Below are positions 45,762 through 58,097 of a stretch of 64,000 nucleotides of DNA, one piece after another (position 1 is the first letter of the stretch; each line of letters opens with the position of its first letter). The notes beneath the pieces are model-generated. The model was not told the DNA's origin and did no database searches. It worked only from the letters and a program-made list of their open reading frames with translations. Both the position numbers and the translations under genes were made by a program. Origin of the DNA: Eulemur rufifrons (taxonomy: Eukaryota > Chordata > Mammalia > Primates > Lemuridae); the NCBI RefSeq assembly GCF_041146395.1, contig NC_091010.1:53092001-53156000 (forward strand), written 5' to 3'.

Positions 45762-45881
45762 GATTTTTTTTTTCTTTTTTCTTTTAGCATATTATGGGGG
45801 TAAAAATGTTTAGGTTATGTATATTGCCTTTGCCCCACCCAAGTCAGAGCTTCAAGCATGTCTATCCCCCAGTACCCAAAG
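45762..45881 (-). mobile_element. Very short LINE-1 3' stub, strepsirrhine type
   Basis: Only about 120 bases: a T-rich tail with C interruptions, then the complement of the L1 3' terminus, 'agcatattatgggggtaaaaatgtttaggtt', 'gccccacccaagtcagagcttcaagcatg', 'tatcccccagta'. It is the same 3' block as at 6250-6391. The near-perfect duplication on both sides proves insertion by target-primed reverse transcription that stopped very early. Confidence 0.9.
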
Positions 45882-45898
45882 GAACAAAAGATAAACTG
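45882..45898. repeat. Right target-site duplication of the L1 stub
   Basis: Second copy of the 17-base direct repeat, one mismatch. Confidence 0.85.
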
Positions 45899-45924
45899 CA
45901 ATTTATTCTATATGCATTAGTTTT

Positions 45925-46490
45925 TTCTTTGTAACACACTTCCCCAAAAGTAGTAGCTGTAAAAAACAGCTCCTTATGTTGGTGTGGATTACAAATTTGG
46001 GCTGAATTCAACTTGTCTGTCCAACTTATTGGGTTCAGGCATGGCTGTTCTTAGATGAGGCTTTGGCTGAGATAACTAGAATGTCTGCAGTAGCTAGGGT
46101 GACTGTGGTCTCTCCCCACATGACCTCATCCACCAGTAGATAAGCCTCTTTATATTACAGCGGCAGGATTCCAAGACACATCAAAGAATGAGTCCTAAGA
46201 ACACTGAAATGTTGGCTCAATTTTTTAGTACAGATTCCTCCATGGTACTTCCAGCCCTGATGTACAATCCATTCTTAAGTCTCTGCACATGTTACATTTC
46301 TGTTGTCTCACTGGCCCAAAAAAGGCATGTGGCTAAGCCCAGAGTCACTGTAGGAGGAGACTTCTCAGTGTTGTGGGCATGGGCACAGGAGGCATCAGCA
46401 AACTCAGCGTTATTACTGCAGCAATCCATCAGAGAGTCCAATTTCAGTGGTCCCTATCCTGTTTAATTCCCCCCAAAATTATATCATCTT
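45925..46490. repeat. Decayed old repeat, probably LTR-type, not assigned
   Basis: 'gtaacacacttccccaaaagtagtagctgtaaaaaacagc', 'ttgggctgaattcaacttgtctgtcc', 'gatgaggctttggctgagataac', 'tgtctcactggcccaaaaaaggcatgtggctaagcccagagtcactgtaggagg' follow the order of an old mammalian repeat of LTR character. I cannot name it. The 92-residue frame at 46188-46466 lies inside it. Confidence 0.4.
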
Positions 46491-48429
46491 TTGAGGTTTT
46501 TGCTTCTTCATTTATAGAATGACAGTGTTAGATGAAATAAGCATGTTCTAGTACCTTTTCTAGCTTAAAATTCTATAAACACATGGCTCAAAAACTTCAA
46601 ACCCTAAAGGGGTTTGACATGGTCAAATCTGAAATGACATCTGGCAGTAAAAACTAAACTATCAATTTTAAGTGAAGGGATGAGGCAAGAGGAGAGAGGC
46701 TCCTGATGCCTCATGAGAAGGTATGACTATTAAGTATAGACAGAGAATGAGAATCATTGAAAAATACTTCCGATTATTTAGGAACATGAATGAATTCAAA
46801 GCAAGTGCCTGTTGTGGACTAGAGTTGACTCCTGAATCTTTCACTGCCTGTGACCCAAACCCAACACAATCTAGTTCTTCATTAAGAAATCACCAGAATG
46901 CCAACTCCTTATGGATAAATTACACAATTGCAAATATGTGGATAAAGGGCAGGCACCCTGACAATTTTCACAATCTGCTCTTTGCATTTTCATGTGTTTT
47001 CAATTTTCTTTTTAAATGTTTTAGAATTTTATTTAGAAGGTTTGTGTTTGCTACCCTTCCCATTAATTTGGAAAATCTATGAGAAAAGGAACTGGGCATT
47101 CTATTTTCTTTATTACCCTTAAGAATTCTATTCAGTTCAATTCAATAAAAATTTGTTGAGCATGAATTATCTTATGATCCTTTCACACTGCTGTATTGAA
47201 TTTTTATGTATCTCTTGTAATGTTTAACTTTTTCATATATTTATTCTGTGGCTTCTCAGCTAGATGGTTCTTTTAATGATAGCTATTATAAAATACTTGT
47301 AAATGTTAGATACTTCCAGAGATATAGAGATGCAGAGTTGAATAGGATGCTGTATATATATTCACACACGCGCACACACAGTGTTACTTATACCCATAAG
47401 TGCTTATGTGCTTACTTTATATCCATACAAAATGCTGCAATGGAGAATCTAAATACGTATAAGACTCAAACCATGGCTTCATAGAAAATGCCATCACTAA
47501 TCCTGCAAAAACAATGCTGATGCATTTAAATGTCTTTATTCCAGGTAATGAAAAATAATATAAACAGAATGTAAAAAAACAGCAGAAAATAGGCATCTAT
47601 TTCCCCTTGATTTTTCCTGATTTATTTGTTACAGTTTGAATGATGATGACAAAAGTATTGAATATTATATTGTCTCATAGAGACAAAACAAAGCAACTCA
47701 CAATGCCATAGCAATTAAAATTAAAGGCAGCACACATGACTAACTAGAAAGTGGGGCCATTCCTGGACAAAATTTCTTGAAAGGAGAATGTGGCTATACT
47801 TCAAATCCAGGTCCCTCAAAATTAAAATAGATGCAGCTTTCATATAAAGCAACAGCTTCTTTCATTATACTTTGGCTCAACCAACCAAGCCATAAACCAG
47901 GAATGGCCTGTGCATTCAACATCTCCTAATAAAAAAGGCAAGACCATTGTTCCTAGGAACCTCTAGACAGACTCATTTATGTAGTTGCAGAATGTTTAGC
48001 AAAGCTATCATCTGTCATAACATGGGAAAGAGAATATATACATATATATATATAATTTTTGGATCTGGAAAAGGAAATTCTAGGCAAGATTTCAAAAGTG
48101 TTAACTGGTTTCTTTTTAACATAAGATCTGTATATGGAGAGATGAGATAAAAAACATAACAAAAAATAGAAAACAAAACCCAATTCTTGTTCAGTTTTCA
48201 AGAAATATTTACAGAAAATATAAAGATGCTAGTAATTCCTAGTCTCAAAAAATAAAATTGTTTCTTATTACTAGCCTCTAGGTATCAAAGAATTCTCAAA
48301 TTTAAAAATTAGAAAAAATTAAAAATATCTATAAAAAATTGTGTACATAGTGGAAGAATACATAAGTATTCCTCTGGGATGAAGAATGGGAGAAAAAAAT
48401 GCCTATTAACACTATCTCTATTCAACTTT
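46491..48429. other. AT-rich non-coding DNA
   Basis: No gene. The plus frame at 46723-47082 (119 residues) has no domain; its last third is the F/R-rich translation of T-rich DNA. An L2/MIR-like tail is possible at 47110-47165 ('caattcaataaaaatttgttgagcatgaat'). A CA/CG-alternating stretch lies at 47363-47382 and TA runs at 48036-48054. Confidence 0.45.
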
Positions 48430-50398
48430 CTAATAGATAGCCAAGCCAGCTTAAGAAGATAAGAAAAAAATATAAAAGCCATCTGGAATGGAAAGAAAGA
48501 AAAATAAAAAACCTTTATTATTCATAGGTGACATGTCTTCCAAGAACATAAAACAATTACAGAAATATAGACTCAATGTAAACTTCACAAGTTTGTTAGA
48601 TGTAAGATCAATATACAAAAAATACTGTATTTCTATATTACACTAAAATAAAGGGAAGGCACAATTAAAAATGTGATTAACAATAGCATCAAAAATGAGC
48701 ATGTGTCTAAGAATAAATTTAAAGAAATATGTACAAGACCGTTGAACTAAAAAATACAAAATTTTGTTGACATTCATTAAAAAAATCTTAAATGAAGTCT
48801 TAGTTGAGGTTCATAGGCTTGAACAATTAACAATGTAAAAATCAATTTCTCTACTCAAAGTAATTTATGAATTAAATGTATCACATTATCCAAAACCAGT
48901 TTTCTTTATTAATTGTTTTAACAAAATTGGACAACCTGATTTTTTAATTCATGCGAAATTATACAGGGCCAAGGCTAGCCAAGGAAAACTTGACAAAGAA
49001 GAGAGCTGGAGAACTTACCATATCAGGCATCAAAACTTATTATAAAAAATAAAATAATAGTAATCAAAATACTGCACTTTTAGTACAAACATAAACTAAT
49101 TGACCAATGGAACAGAATGAGCAGATCAGAAATAGTCCCATATGTGTATAATCACCTTTTACAACACCATAATAGCCAAATGAGAAAATACTTTAAAAAA
49201 ATAAACAGTGCTGATTTAATTGGAAAATCTATTGGAAAAACATATTTGAATGTAACTCATTCATTCATCCATTCCTTCATCCATTCATACTACATATGTC
49301 AATTCAGATTGATTGCACATCTGAATAATGGTTTAAAGCAACATAGTTTTGTTAGGAGAGATAGAAGGTTTTAATCATGTTGAGCTTATCAAACATTTCT
49401 TTAAAAGGCCACAAAAACTTTAAACCCTAAATAAAATAATATAAATTATACTTTGTTAAAATTAAAATTTTTTTTATTAAAAAACACCAGTAGTGGGTGA
49501 AATGACAACGCAAAGTTTGAAAAATGATGTTTTAAAATACATATATTCTAAATCTATAAACAGTAGCTATAAATCAATAGGATCTTATAAAAAAAGGCAA
49601 TCTAATAGAAAAATGAAAAAATACTGTGAATAAACACTTGATAAAAGAAGACATCGAAGTGCCCAATATAAATATGCGAAAATTCACAGCCTTTTAAGTC
49701 ATCAGGAAAATGCAAATAAAAATTATAATGAAGTTTACTGCATACTCATAAGAATTGCTAAAATACAAAAGATGAAAATCAACAAGCCAGCCATGCTGTG
49801 GAGCATCCAGAATGCTCATACACTATTATTAGGGGTGCAAATTAGTGCAGTCGTTTTGCCATTTGGAAGTATCTAATATAGACGATATATCCAACATATC
49901 CATACTAAATGAGCCAGACTTTCAACTCTTGGGTTTATCCACAGTGATTTACACATATGTTCACCAAAATACCTGTAGTAGAGTGTTTATAAAAGCATGA
50001 TTTTTAATATCTATGGAAAAGAAATTACCCAAATTCGCATCAGCAACAGAGTGAATAAATATACTGTAGTACATTTACCAAAGTGCTATATACAGCAATA
50101 CAAATTGATGATTTATAATACGTAACAACATGAATGAAACTCATAAATGCAGTATTGACAGATGAAGAAAACAGCAGGTGAAACCAGTCTATTCTCTTAA
50201 ATATCAGGGTAACAGTTGTTCTTGGTGGGATAAAGACTGTTATCAAGCAAGATGTGGACTTCTGAAGGAACTGATAACATTTAGGTTTTGAGCTCAGTAC
50301 TTGTAAGTACATGTTCAGTTTCTAACATCCCCTGTGTTGTAAATTTATGATATGCATCCTCTTCCTATGTACATTATAACTTCAATACACGTTTCAAA
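48430..50398 (+). mobile_element. Old LINE-1 (L1M) 3' part, about 2 kb
   Basis: Follows the last third of ORF2: 'gaacataaaacaattacagaaatatagactcaatg', 'gtaagatcaatatacaaaaaatactgtatttctatattac', 'gccaaggctagccaaggaaaacttgacaaagaagagagctggagaacttacc', 'aaaatgcaaataaaaattataatgaagtttac', 'gcagcaatacaaattgatgatttataatacgtaac', then a 3' untranslated part ending in 'gtacattataacttcaatacacg'. Many stops and indels in all frames. A (CATT)n run at 49256-49292 grew inside it. Confidence 0.8.
49256..49292. repeat. (CATT)n simple repeat
   Basis: CATTCATT with CATC and CCTT variants, within the old L1; it gives the 'SFIHSFIHS' stretch of the overlapping frame. Confidence 0.85.
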
Positions 50399-51749
50399 AT
50401 CTCCCTGTGCTTGTTCAAGCTGATTTTACCCGTGTGCAGTCCTTCCTTGCCTTTGCTTGGTTCTCACCAACTTTCCTTCTGCCTTTTACATCACCTGTTC
50501 TCTATAGGAAATGCAGCCTATGTTTTTGTTTTCTTTTCCTTTCTAGCACTGGCCTGCTATAGCTTCTTTTCTAAATCTCTTGTGCTGCTTCTCCTCTTCT
50601 CATCGTAGCAAATCCACAGGGATTGACATGCAGGAAAAATACAGACCCTACCCAGATTGTCAGGATGTTTATAAAGAAATATTTAAGAACAAGAGTTGTT
50701 GATAGGGACAAAGACCTAATTCATCACCATGGAGTCTTTGAGCTCCTAACTCTTCAGGCTGCTGATAGATGCAGAATCCTATGATCTTTGGTTCTACTCT
50801 ACAACCTGGACAAAGCATCCCACTGTCTTTAGGTACAGTAACCTTTAGCAAGTGTACCTTGAAGGGATTCATTTGTGTTTACAATAGGTAGCAGGGAAAG
50901 GGGGGGCAAGAAGTAGACCTTTTCCAAATCCTCCTACCCATCATGCTCCTTAGCGTTTGTGTATTCTCTGATGATGTGAATCCCACATTCTTTCATATGC
51001 ATCAGTTTCTTCAAACTGTTTGAAAGATACATTTAACTTCTACTGCCTCTGCTAGTTCAATTCATTTCAACCAAACAATTTATTAATAATACAATGTATA
51101 ATCCCCAAATGCCATGGATGACACTGCACTGACTGGATGTTATTTAAAAGCATGTTTCAGGGGGTGGGCAGGGGAAATGTCATACATTATGCCTCCGTGG
51201 CCATTTTAATTTTCTTTTATTTCATCTTGTCAGGAGTTCAATAACTATACATTGAATAAAATAAGACATTACACATGTTAATATATATTAATTTAAAAAT
51301 TTCAAGAAATAGTATGTCTCTGCTCTCAGAGATGTAAATTTTAAATGAATGAAATTTAAGAATATAACTTGCTGATTTTCCTTCTCTCAGAATGAAAGTT
51401 ATAAATGCAAATATGTTATATTTTCTTGTTCTTCTAAGAGGGGCAATTGTTGTTTTGGAGGAAGGGAACTGGTGGCCTTCTGCCAGGGACTGTTGATTAA
51501 TTCTAGGATGTAAGAACTATTCAGAGGGTTCTACCATCAAGTGTCACTTGCATATCTTATTTATTCCTTGGCAGATAATCTTTTAGATTCTGGCAGGAAA
51601 AGTGAGGCACTTAGTGGCTTTTTAAGTTCACCTTTGTCATTTTTTCCCCTCTACATTGTCTTTCTTCAAATGATCTCTCCACTCCTTACCTGCTTTAGGA
51701 TAAAGACCTCGCCAGCACAATGGGTGGTTACCAGAATGTTGAATAAAAC
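50399..51749. other. Non-coding DNA, nothing recognised
   Basis: No gene or named repeat. Short frames at 50411-50608, 50669-50872 (minus) and 51541-51762 have no domain. Confidence 0.5.
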
Positions 51750-51960
51750 TCCCTTCATTTAAATCTTAATTTACCTACTTACTCTGTGACCTTGGCCATG
51801 ATATTTCTCTTCTCTTAACTTGAAATTTCTTATACATAAAATGAGATTATTCATAACGATAAAACCAAGAATATTCCTTCATATGAGATAAACAATACAT
51901 GTAAATGCTCAAAAATACTATCAATTATTCTATTATTATCAATTTCTTTGATGCAGAGCT
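51750..51960 (+). repeat. MIR SINE
   Basis: 'cctacttactctgtgaccttggccatgatatttctcttctcttaacttgaaatttcttatacataaaatgagattattcataacg' follows the MIR core with GTGTGACCTTGGGCAAGTTACTTAACCTCTC and CATCTGTAAAATGGG; a decayed 3' part with 'gagataaacaatacatgtaaatgctca' follows. Confidence 0.75.
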
Positions 51961-52369
51961 GTTTTCCTTGAATTAACATATGTATCTGACTCCCATTTCC
52001 ATCACAGCATCATACATGAGCTCATTTTAAAGGCAGTATAGCAAAGCTTTGATAGAACTGAGGTTGTTTCTCCAGTTCATTGTTGAATCCAAATATCTCA
52101 AGAGGGTTTCTCTGATCCTCAGAATTCAGAACACACTGATTCAATCATCAACAATTGGAGAAGATCTGAAAACTCCCTCAGTATTTTTTCATATTCCTAG
52201 GGAGCTTGTGTTTTCAGTGAGTGTCCCCAAGATCATTCAGGGAGTCTGAATGGTCAAAACTGTTCTCACAATAATACCTGGATGTTTTCCCTCCCATTTC
52301 TAAATGATTTCTAATGTCAGTTAGGATTTCATATTGGCCTCTTAACTACTTAAAAATGTATTGTTTAAT
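51961..52369. other. Non-coding DNA, nothing recognised
   Basis: No gene or named repeat between the MIR and the antisense old L1. Confidence 0.45.
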
Positions 52370-54470
52370 TATTATATACATGCAGTTTTCCTAGATGTAT
52401 CATTGCTATTAATTTATAATTTAACTTTGTTATGGTCATTCACAGTAACTTAGTATGATTTCCACCCTTTTAATATATTGACTATCATTTTATTGACTAG
52501 GAAATGGTCTATTTGGATCAAAGTATCTTTTCCACTTAAAAAAGATGTGTACACTAAAGTTGGAAGTACTGTTCTTTAAATGAAAATTAGATCAAGGTGG
52601 TTAATAGTACTTCTTAGAATCATCTATGTTTCTATGTTTCTATTGATTTTTATCTGATGTTTCTAACATTTGCTGAGTGGCGGGTATTACAATCTCCAAC
52701 TATAGGGAAATATTTTCTCTCTCTCTTCTTCTTGCTCTCTCATTCTTATTTCCTTTATTTTTCTTCATGCATGTTGCAGCTCTCTATTAAGCACCTGTAC
52801 ATAGTGGATTAAGCACCTGCACACAGTGGTTATACCTTTAGATGAGTGTTGTGCTTAATCATAGTGACATATCCCTCTGTGTCTCTGCTAACATTTTTGT
52901 CCAGAAGTCCATATATCTAGCATTAATAAAGCTACTCCAGTTGTCTTATACTTATTGTTTGAATGGTACATTGCTTTTGCACTATTTATTTTCAACCTAT
53001 CTGTACTTTATATTATATGTCTTGCTTTTAGATAGCAAAAGGTTGGATATATTCTTTACTACCCTGGCAGTCTTTGTCTTTTAATTGGAATGTTGTAGTA
53101 TATTAATCATTTAATTACTGATATGGTTATATTTAGATCTTCCATTTTATTAATTGTTTTCTGATTGCCCCTCCTTTCTTGTTATTTTTCTCTTATCTTC
53201 CTTACCATCTTTTATATGTTTTTGAATATTTTAATACACCATTTTAACATATCTGTTGACTTTCTATGTTTTTAAATATTTTATTTACAATACAAATTAT
53301 AATTTACTTATACCTAATATTATTTCACATCACTGAAATTGGAGACAATATTATAACATTTGGTTAAATAGTGGTCATATATTAAAGAAATTGAGGGGGA
53401 AAATTTTTTTGCATCTACTCAGATATTACCATTTCAGAAAATTCAAATATAATTTGGGTATCATTTTTCTTCAGTTTATAGAAATTATGATATAGCAAAT
53501 CTACAGGTATAATAACAATTTTTATTAGTTTCCGTTTCTCTAAAATGTATATATTTTACCTTTATTTTTGAAGAAGATTTTTGTTGTATACAGACTTCTT
53601 CATTTATAATGTTTGGCTTTTTTTTCTCTCTCTCTTTTCAGCCCTTGCGTTGACTCACATTATTTTTTTTAATGTAGTCATTCAAATTGTTACTCCACTA
53701 TATACAATGTGTTGCTTTGTTCTGTATGGGTCCCTGAGGCTTTTTGTCAATTTGTTTTGTTTGTTTGTTTGTTTTATCTTTTTTGTCTGTTTTTCAGCTT
53801 GGATAGTTTGCATTAATTGATCTTTAAGTTTGTTGCTTATTCTTTCCTTTGCTACTTTCATTCTTCTATGGACCTCATCTAGTCAATTTTTAAAAACTAT
53901 ATTTATAAAATTAACACTTTGGTCTTATTTTAATATCTCTAATGAGATGTCCTTTCATTTCACTTATTTTGAAAATCTTCCTTTAGCTGATGGAATATTG
54001 TTAGAATAGCTGCCCTAAAATCTTTGACTCATAATTCATCATTTGCATTATCTGAGGAATGGCCTTTGTTTTTGTCTTTTATCTTGAGACCGTGTCACAG
54101 TTCCCTTGCTCTTTGTTGAGTAATTTTGGATTACACTGTAGACATTATGCAAGTTTCTTTTTGTAGTTTAAAAATTTTTTTTTATAATCATTTGCTGAAC
54201 AATAATGTTTTACCAGATAATTGATATAGATTCAGACAAGTTCTGTTTCACCCTCTTTGAGTGTCATACAATATCAATTCAGTTCTCAGAGACTTCACTA
54301 TTTTGGTTTGGGTCTGTGCTGTGCAGGCATAGTTCAGGTATTTGTTTGATATATATGAGAACTGTTTAAATATTAATTCAGTTCTCAATGCTTTTGCCAC
54401 ATTTTCTGGATTGAGTCTGTTCTGCACATGCCTGGTTTAGTAAACTGACACTCTATGCCAGTGGTTCCAA
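52370..54470 (-). mobile_element. Ancient LINE-1/HAL1-like element, 5' part
   Basis: Antisense. 'gaaatggtctatttggatcaaagta', 'gctgagtggcgggtattacaatctccaactat', 'catagtgacatatccctctgtgtctct', 'ggcagtctttgtcttttaattggaatgttgtagtatattaatca' match the complement of the early ORF2 (endonuclease) region of an old L1, while 53160-54180 ('cctcatctagtcaattttt', 'agctgccctaaaatctttgactcataattcatcatttgc', 'cttttatcttgagaccg') matches the complement of upstream parts of such elements. Frames are totally broken. Outer limits are approximate. Confidence 0.6.
52786..52829. repeat. 22-base tandem duplication
   Basis: ATTAAGCACCTGTACATAGTGG is directly followed by ATTAAGCACCTGCACACAGTGG, 20 of 22 bases equal, no gap. 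Confidence 0.95.
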
Positions 54471-54560
54471 ATTCAGTATGCTTTTTCTCAGTTGGTTTGC
54501 ATATGTCTTATGCATGCATGAGTCAGGGGTTAGGTACATGGGTTCATACACAGAATTGGG
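54275..54560. repeat. Degenerate tandem repeat, ~97-base period, three units
   Basis: The anchor AATTCAGT recurs at 54276, 54375 and, as ATTCAGT, at 54471. After each anchor comes 'ttctca', a T-rich stretch, then a 'ggtctgtgctgtgcaggcatag', 'gagtctgttctgcacatgcctgg' or 'catatgtcttatgcatgcatgag' block. It overlaps the upstream end of the antisense old L1. Confidence 0.65.
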
Positions 54561-54791
54561 ATTGCTTTTCTCTTTCTCCTTTGAGATTTTCCCTTCAAAC
54601 TGCTGCCTGTGCTCCTCTACAGCTGCTGGAAACTGTAATTGGCACAACACCTTCAGAGAGAAGGAAAAACAAAATCAAAACTAAAAATAACCAAGAGAGG
54701 AGACTGTCCCTTATGTAAGTCACTTCTCCAAGCTTCTTTAACTCCCTTATCATCCACTTTTTTTTTTTTTTTTTACTTTTCAGAGACCTTA

Positions 54792-55136
54792 TGCTATGTT
54801 TGAATGTTTATGTCCCCTCAAAATTTGTTTGTTGAAATTCTAGCTGCCCAAGGTGATGCTACTAGGAGTGGGGCCTTTTGTGAGGTGATTGGGTCATTAG
54901 GGAGAGCACTTATGAATGGAATCTGTGCCTTTATGTAATAAAAGAGGCCACAGAGAGCTGTCTTGCCCCTTCCACCAGGTGAAAAGGCACTATGAGAAAT
55001 AGGACTTCATCAGACACCGAATTGCTGGCACCTTGATCTTAGATTTTCCCACCTCCAGAATTATGAGAAATAAATGTCTGTTTATAAGCCACCAGTCTAT
55101 AGTATTTTATTATAGTAGCCTAAATAGACTAAGATA
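54792..55136 (+). mobile_element. MLT1-type ERVL-MaLR LTR
   Basis: Starts TGCTATGTTTGAATGTTTATGTCCCC; inner landmarks 'gtggggccttttgtgaggtgattgggtcattagggag', 'gaatggaatctgtgcctttatgtaataaaagaggcc', 'ttgccccttccaccaggtg', 'catcagacaccgaattgctggcaccttgatcttagattttccc', 'agaaataaatgtctgtttataagccaccagtctatagta'; ends 'gcctaaatagactaagata'. AATAAA polyadenylation signal in place at 55068-55073. No internal region. Confidence 0.85.
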
Positions 55137-55552
55137 CCTTACCTAATTGTTTTAGGTTTTATTTTCCAGAGATACTGGTTGTATCCAGAGGTAGGAAAGG
55201 GGCTTTCACTTTTATAAATGAATCAGAACTTTTAACTAATATTACAATTTTAAAACATTTATGTTCTCCATAAAATTATCCTTACTTTTCACACCGTTGC
55301 TTTGTCTTTCTAAATGCTCTATCGCTGTTTAACTGCTCAGACCACTTCACATTCTCCAAAGGGAGAATTATTTCATGGCCCATGAATTTTCTTTGATTTC
55401 AGCTTGCTTTTATGCTCAACTCATGCCTCTTACTCATGGCTCATTGCACTCTAGGGCAGTGTACACACTGAACATATTAATCATAATTGATCTACATATG
55501 TATGAAGTATGTTCATCTGCATGTGTCAGCACACAAGTAGGGAGCTACAGTA

Positions 55553-55566
55553 AGTAATATATACCT
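55553..55566. repeat. Left target-site duplication of the antisense Alu
   Basis: AGTAATATATACCT, repeated without mismatch at 55899-55912. Confidence 0.9.
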
Positions 55567-55897
<331 letters not shown>

Positions 55898-55898
55898 T

Positions 55899-55912
55899 AG
55901 TAATATATACCT
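55899..55912. repeat. Right target-site duplication of the antisense Alu
   Basis: Perfect second copy of the 14-base direct repeat. Confidence 0.9.
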
Positions 55913-56034
55913 TAATCGACAAGTCCATTAATATATTTTAATAGTTTGTGCATACTGAAAGTGTGCTCACTATGGCTGAGCATGATAAAGGAAAGTAGGA
56001 AGAAGGAGGAAAGGCAAGGGAATGATAGACCTAT

Positions 56035-56165
56035 TGAGTCCCTGCTACTTGTTACAGCAAGCTAGGAACTTTACACAAGCCATCTCATTCAGTCCTCAAA
56101 ATAACCCTAGTTCATCCGTCATTGGACTCATTTATGGAGAGAAAAAAATGAGTCTCACCTAAGTG
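56035..56165 (+). repeat. MIR SINE fragment
   Basis: 'gctaggaactttacacaagccatctcattcagtcctcaaaataaccctag' follows the MIR3-type stretch GCTAGGCACTTTACATACATTATCTCATTTAATCCTCACAACAACCCT, with 'tcatttatggagagaaaaaaatgag' as the decayed ATTTTACAGATGAGGAAACTGAG part. Confidence 0.75.
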
Positions 56166-56169
56166 AAAA

Positions 56170-57015
56170 CCTAAGTGAAAATTTTAATGAGATAGCACCT
56201 TTCACACTCATTAGAATGGCTGCTATCCTACTATCCCTCAACCCCCCACCCCCCCCCAAAAAAAACCCAAAAAACAGAAAATAACAAGTATTGGAAAGGA
56301 TGTAGAGAAATTAGAGCCCTGTGCACTATTGGTGGGAATGTAAAATGGCACAGCCACTGCAGAAAACATCACGGTGGTTCCTCAAAAAAATTAAAAATAG
56401 AATTGCCATATGAGCTAACAATTCCACTGCTGGGTATATACCCAAAGGAATTGAGAGCAAGGTCTCAAAGAAATTGTGTACACCCATGTTCATATCAGCA
56501 TTATTCACAATAGCTACAACTTGGAAGCAACCCACATCTCTGCTAACAGATGAATGGATAAGCAAAATGTGGTGTGTGTATATACATATAATGTGCATAT
56601 ATATGTGTGTATATATATAGTATACATACCATGAAATATTCAGCCTTATAAAAGAAGTTAATTCTGACATATACTACAACTTTAATGAAACTTGATGACA
56701 TTATGCTAAGTAAAATAAGCCAATCATAAAAAGACAAAGACTGTATGCTTCCACTTAAACTAGATACTTAGAGTTCTCAAAATCACAGGGATGGGAAGTA
56801 GAATAATGATTGCCAGGGTCTGGGAGATGGGGAGAATGACGAGTTATTGTCTAATGGGTAGAGAGTTTCAGTTTTACAAGACAAAAAGAGTTATGGAGGT
56901 GAATGATGGTGATAGCTACACATTGTAAATGTATTTAATAACACTGAACTGTACACTTAAAATGGTTAGGATGGTAAATTTTATGTTATATGTATATTAC
57001 CACAATAAAAAAATT
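56170..57015 (+). mobile_element. Old LINE-1 (L1M) 3' end
   Basis: Clear ORF2 end: 'gatagcacctttcacactcattagaatggctgctat', 'tggtgggaatgtaaaatggcacagcc', 'ccactgctgggtatatacccaaaggaattgag', 'acctggaagcaaccca'-like, 'attatgctaagtaaaataagccaatcataaaaagaca'; the 3' UTR ends 'actgtacacttaaaatggttaggatggtaaattttatgttatatgtatattaccacaataaaa'. A C-run/A-run stretch lies at 56236-56277. Stops in all frames. Confidence 0.9.
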
Positions 57016-58097
57016 GCTAAAATAATGTCTATCAGAAGCAAAAGATGCCCTTTCCCCTGATTATGATTAGTGAGAGTTAGTCTCTAATTTTTTCCTATGG
57101 TATACTGTCCTTTTGTTTTGACATTTTCAAAATGACTTTTTTAAACATTTATAATTTATGATAGATGATGCATAGATATACAGACATTAATAAATAGATG
57201 GGAATTTGGATATATTTATATATTTGGTACTTTTCTGGTTAATTAATGAAAACTGTCATAACTATAAACTCCTCATTCTTGTATAGTAGCATGAAGAAAT
57301 GATTTGTTAAGCAACCGAGAGGAATAACTGGAGTTCCATATGGAATTTGGAGAAATACCTCAAGATGCATTTGAAACTCAGAGACTCAACTGCCATAACC
57401 AGACCTTCAGAAGCAGCTAACAGGAAAGGTGCTTAAAGCCCTTTCTTCCTCACCACACGTAAGCCAAGCGTAGCTGAGGCTGACATTTTCCTTTGACTGT
57501 ACGACAGTATCTAACAGAGTATTTGGGGAGGAATTCCAGACTTTGAAAACAGCAGAAAAAGGGTGGTTCTGTTTTCAATCACCATATTTGAAGCTGGTCA
57601 CAAAAAAAAAAAAAAAAAAGTAATCTCTGAATCACATTTCTAACAAAATGGAATGAGTTAGTCACATTTTCAAACATGTTTTTCCAACTAACGCTCTTAC
57701 AGTATAAAATTATACTGACACAAAAAACAATTGCAGCAGCTTTTAAACTAATGATACAATCCCATGGATAATTTCCGCTAAATTCCACAGGCATATGAAT
57801 GAATGTATCATACATCTTTGCAAAAAGAAATTTTCCTCAATGAGTTCTACCTGCTGGAATCTTAATGCATTACAGATCAGGTAAAGGCTTTCAATTGAAA
57901 TAAAACTCTGAGATTTTCTCTGAAGCAAAACCTAAATCCTGAGGGTGAAAACAGCTATGAATATATTTAGGGCTTTCCACTTCTGAGGAGCTCTCAATAC
58001 TAAATATCTTTCTTATGCATACAACAATTTACTTTGTAAAGGAACCAAGTGATATAAGTAGCTTTCAATAATTCTTGACACATTCCATTCCCTTTAG
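57016..58097. other. Non-coding DNA, possible conserved stretch
   Basis: No gene or named repeat. A poly-A run of 18 lies at 57602-57619. The part 57750-57940 is complex, low in repeats, and may be a conserved non-coding element; this cannot be tested here. Confidence 0.4.

Noticed and set aside
46723..47082. 119-residue plus-strand frame
   Set aside because: No domain; the C-terminal F-rich part is a translation of T-rich DNA.
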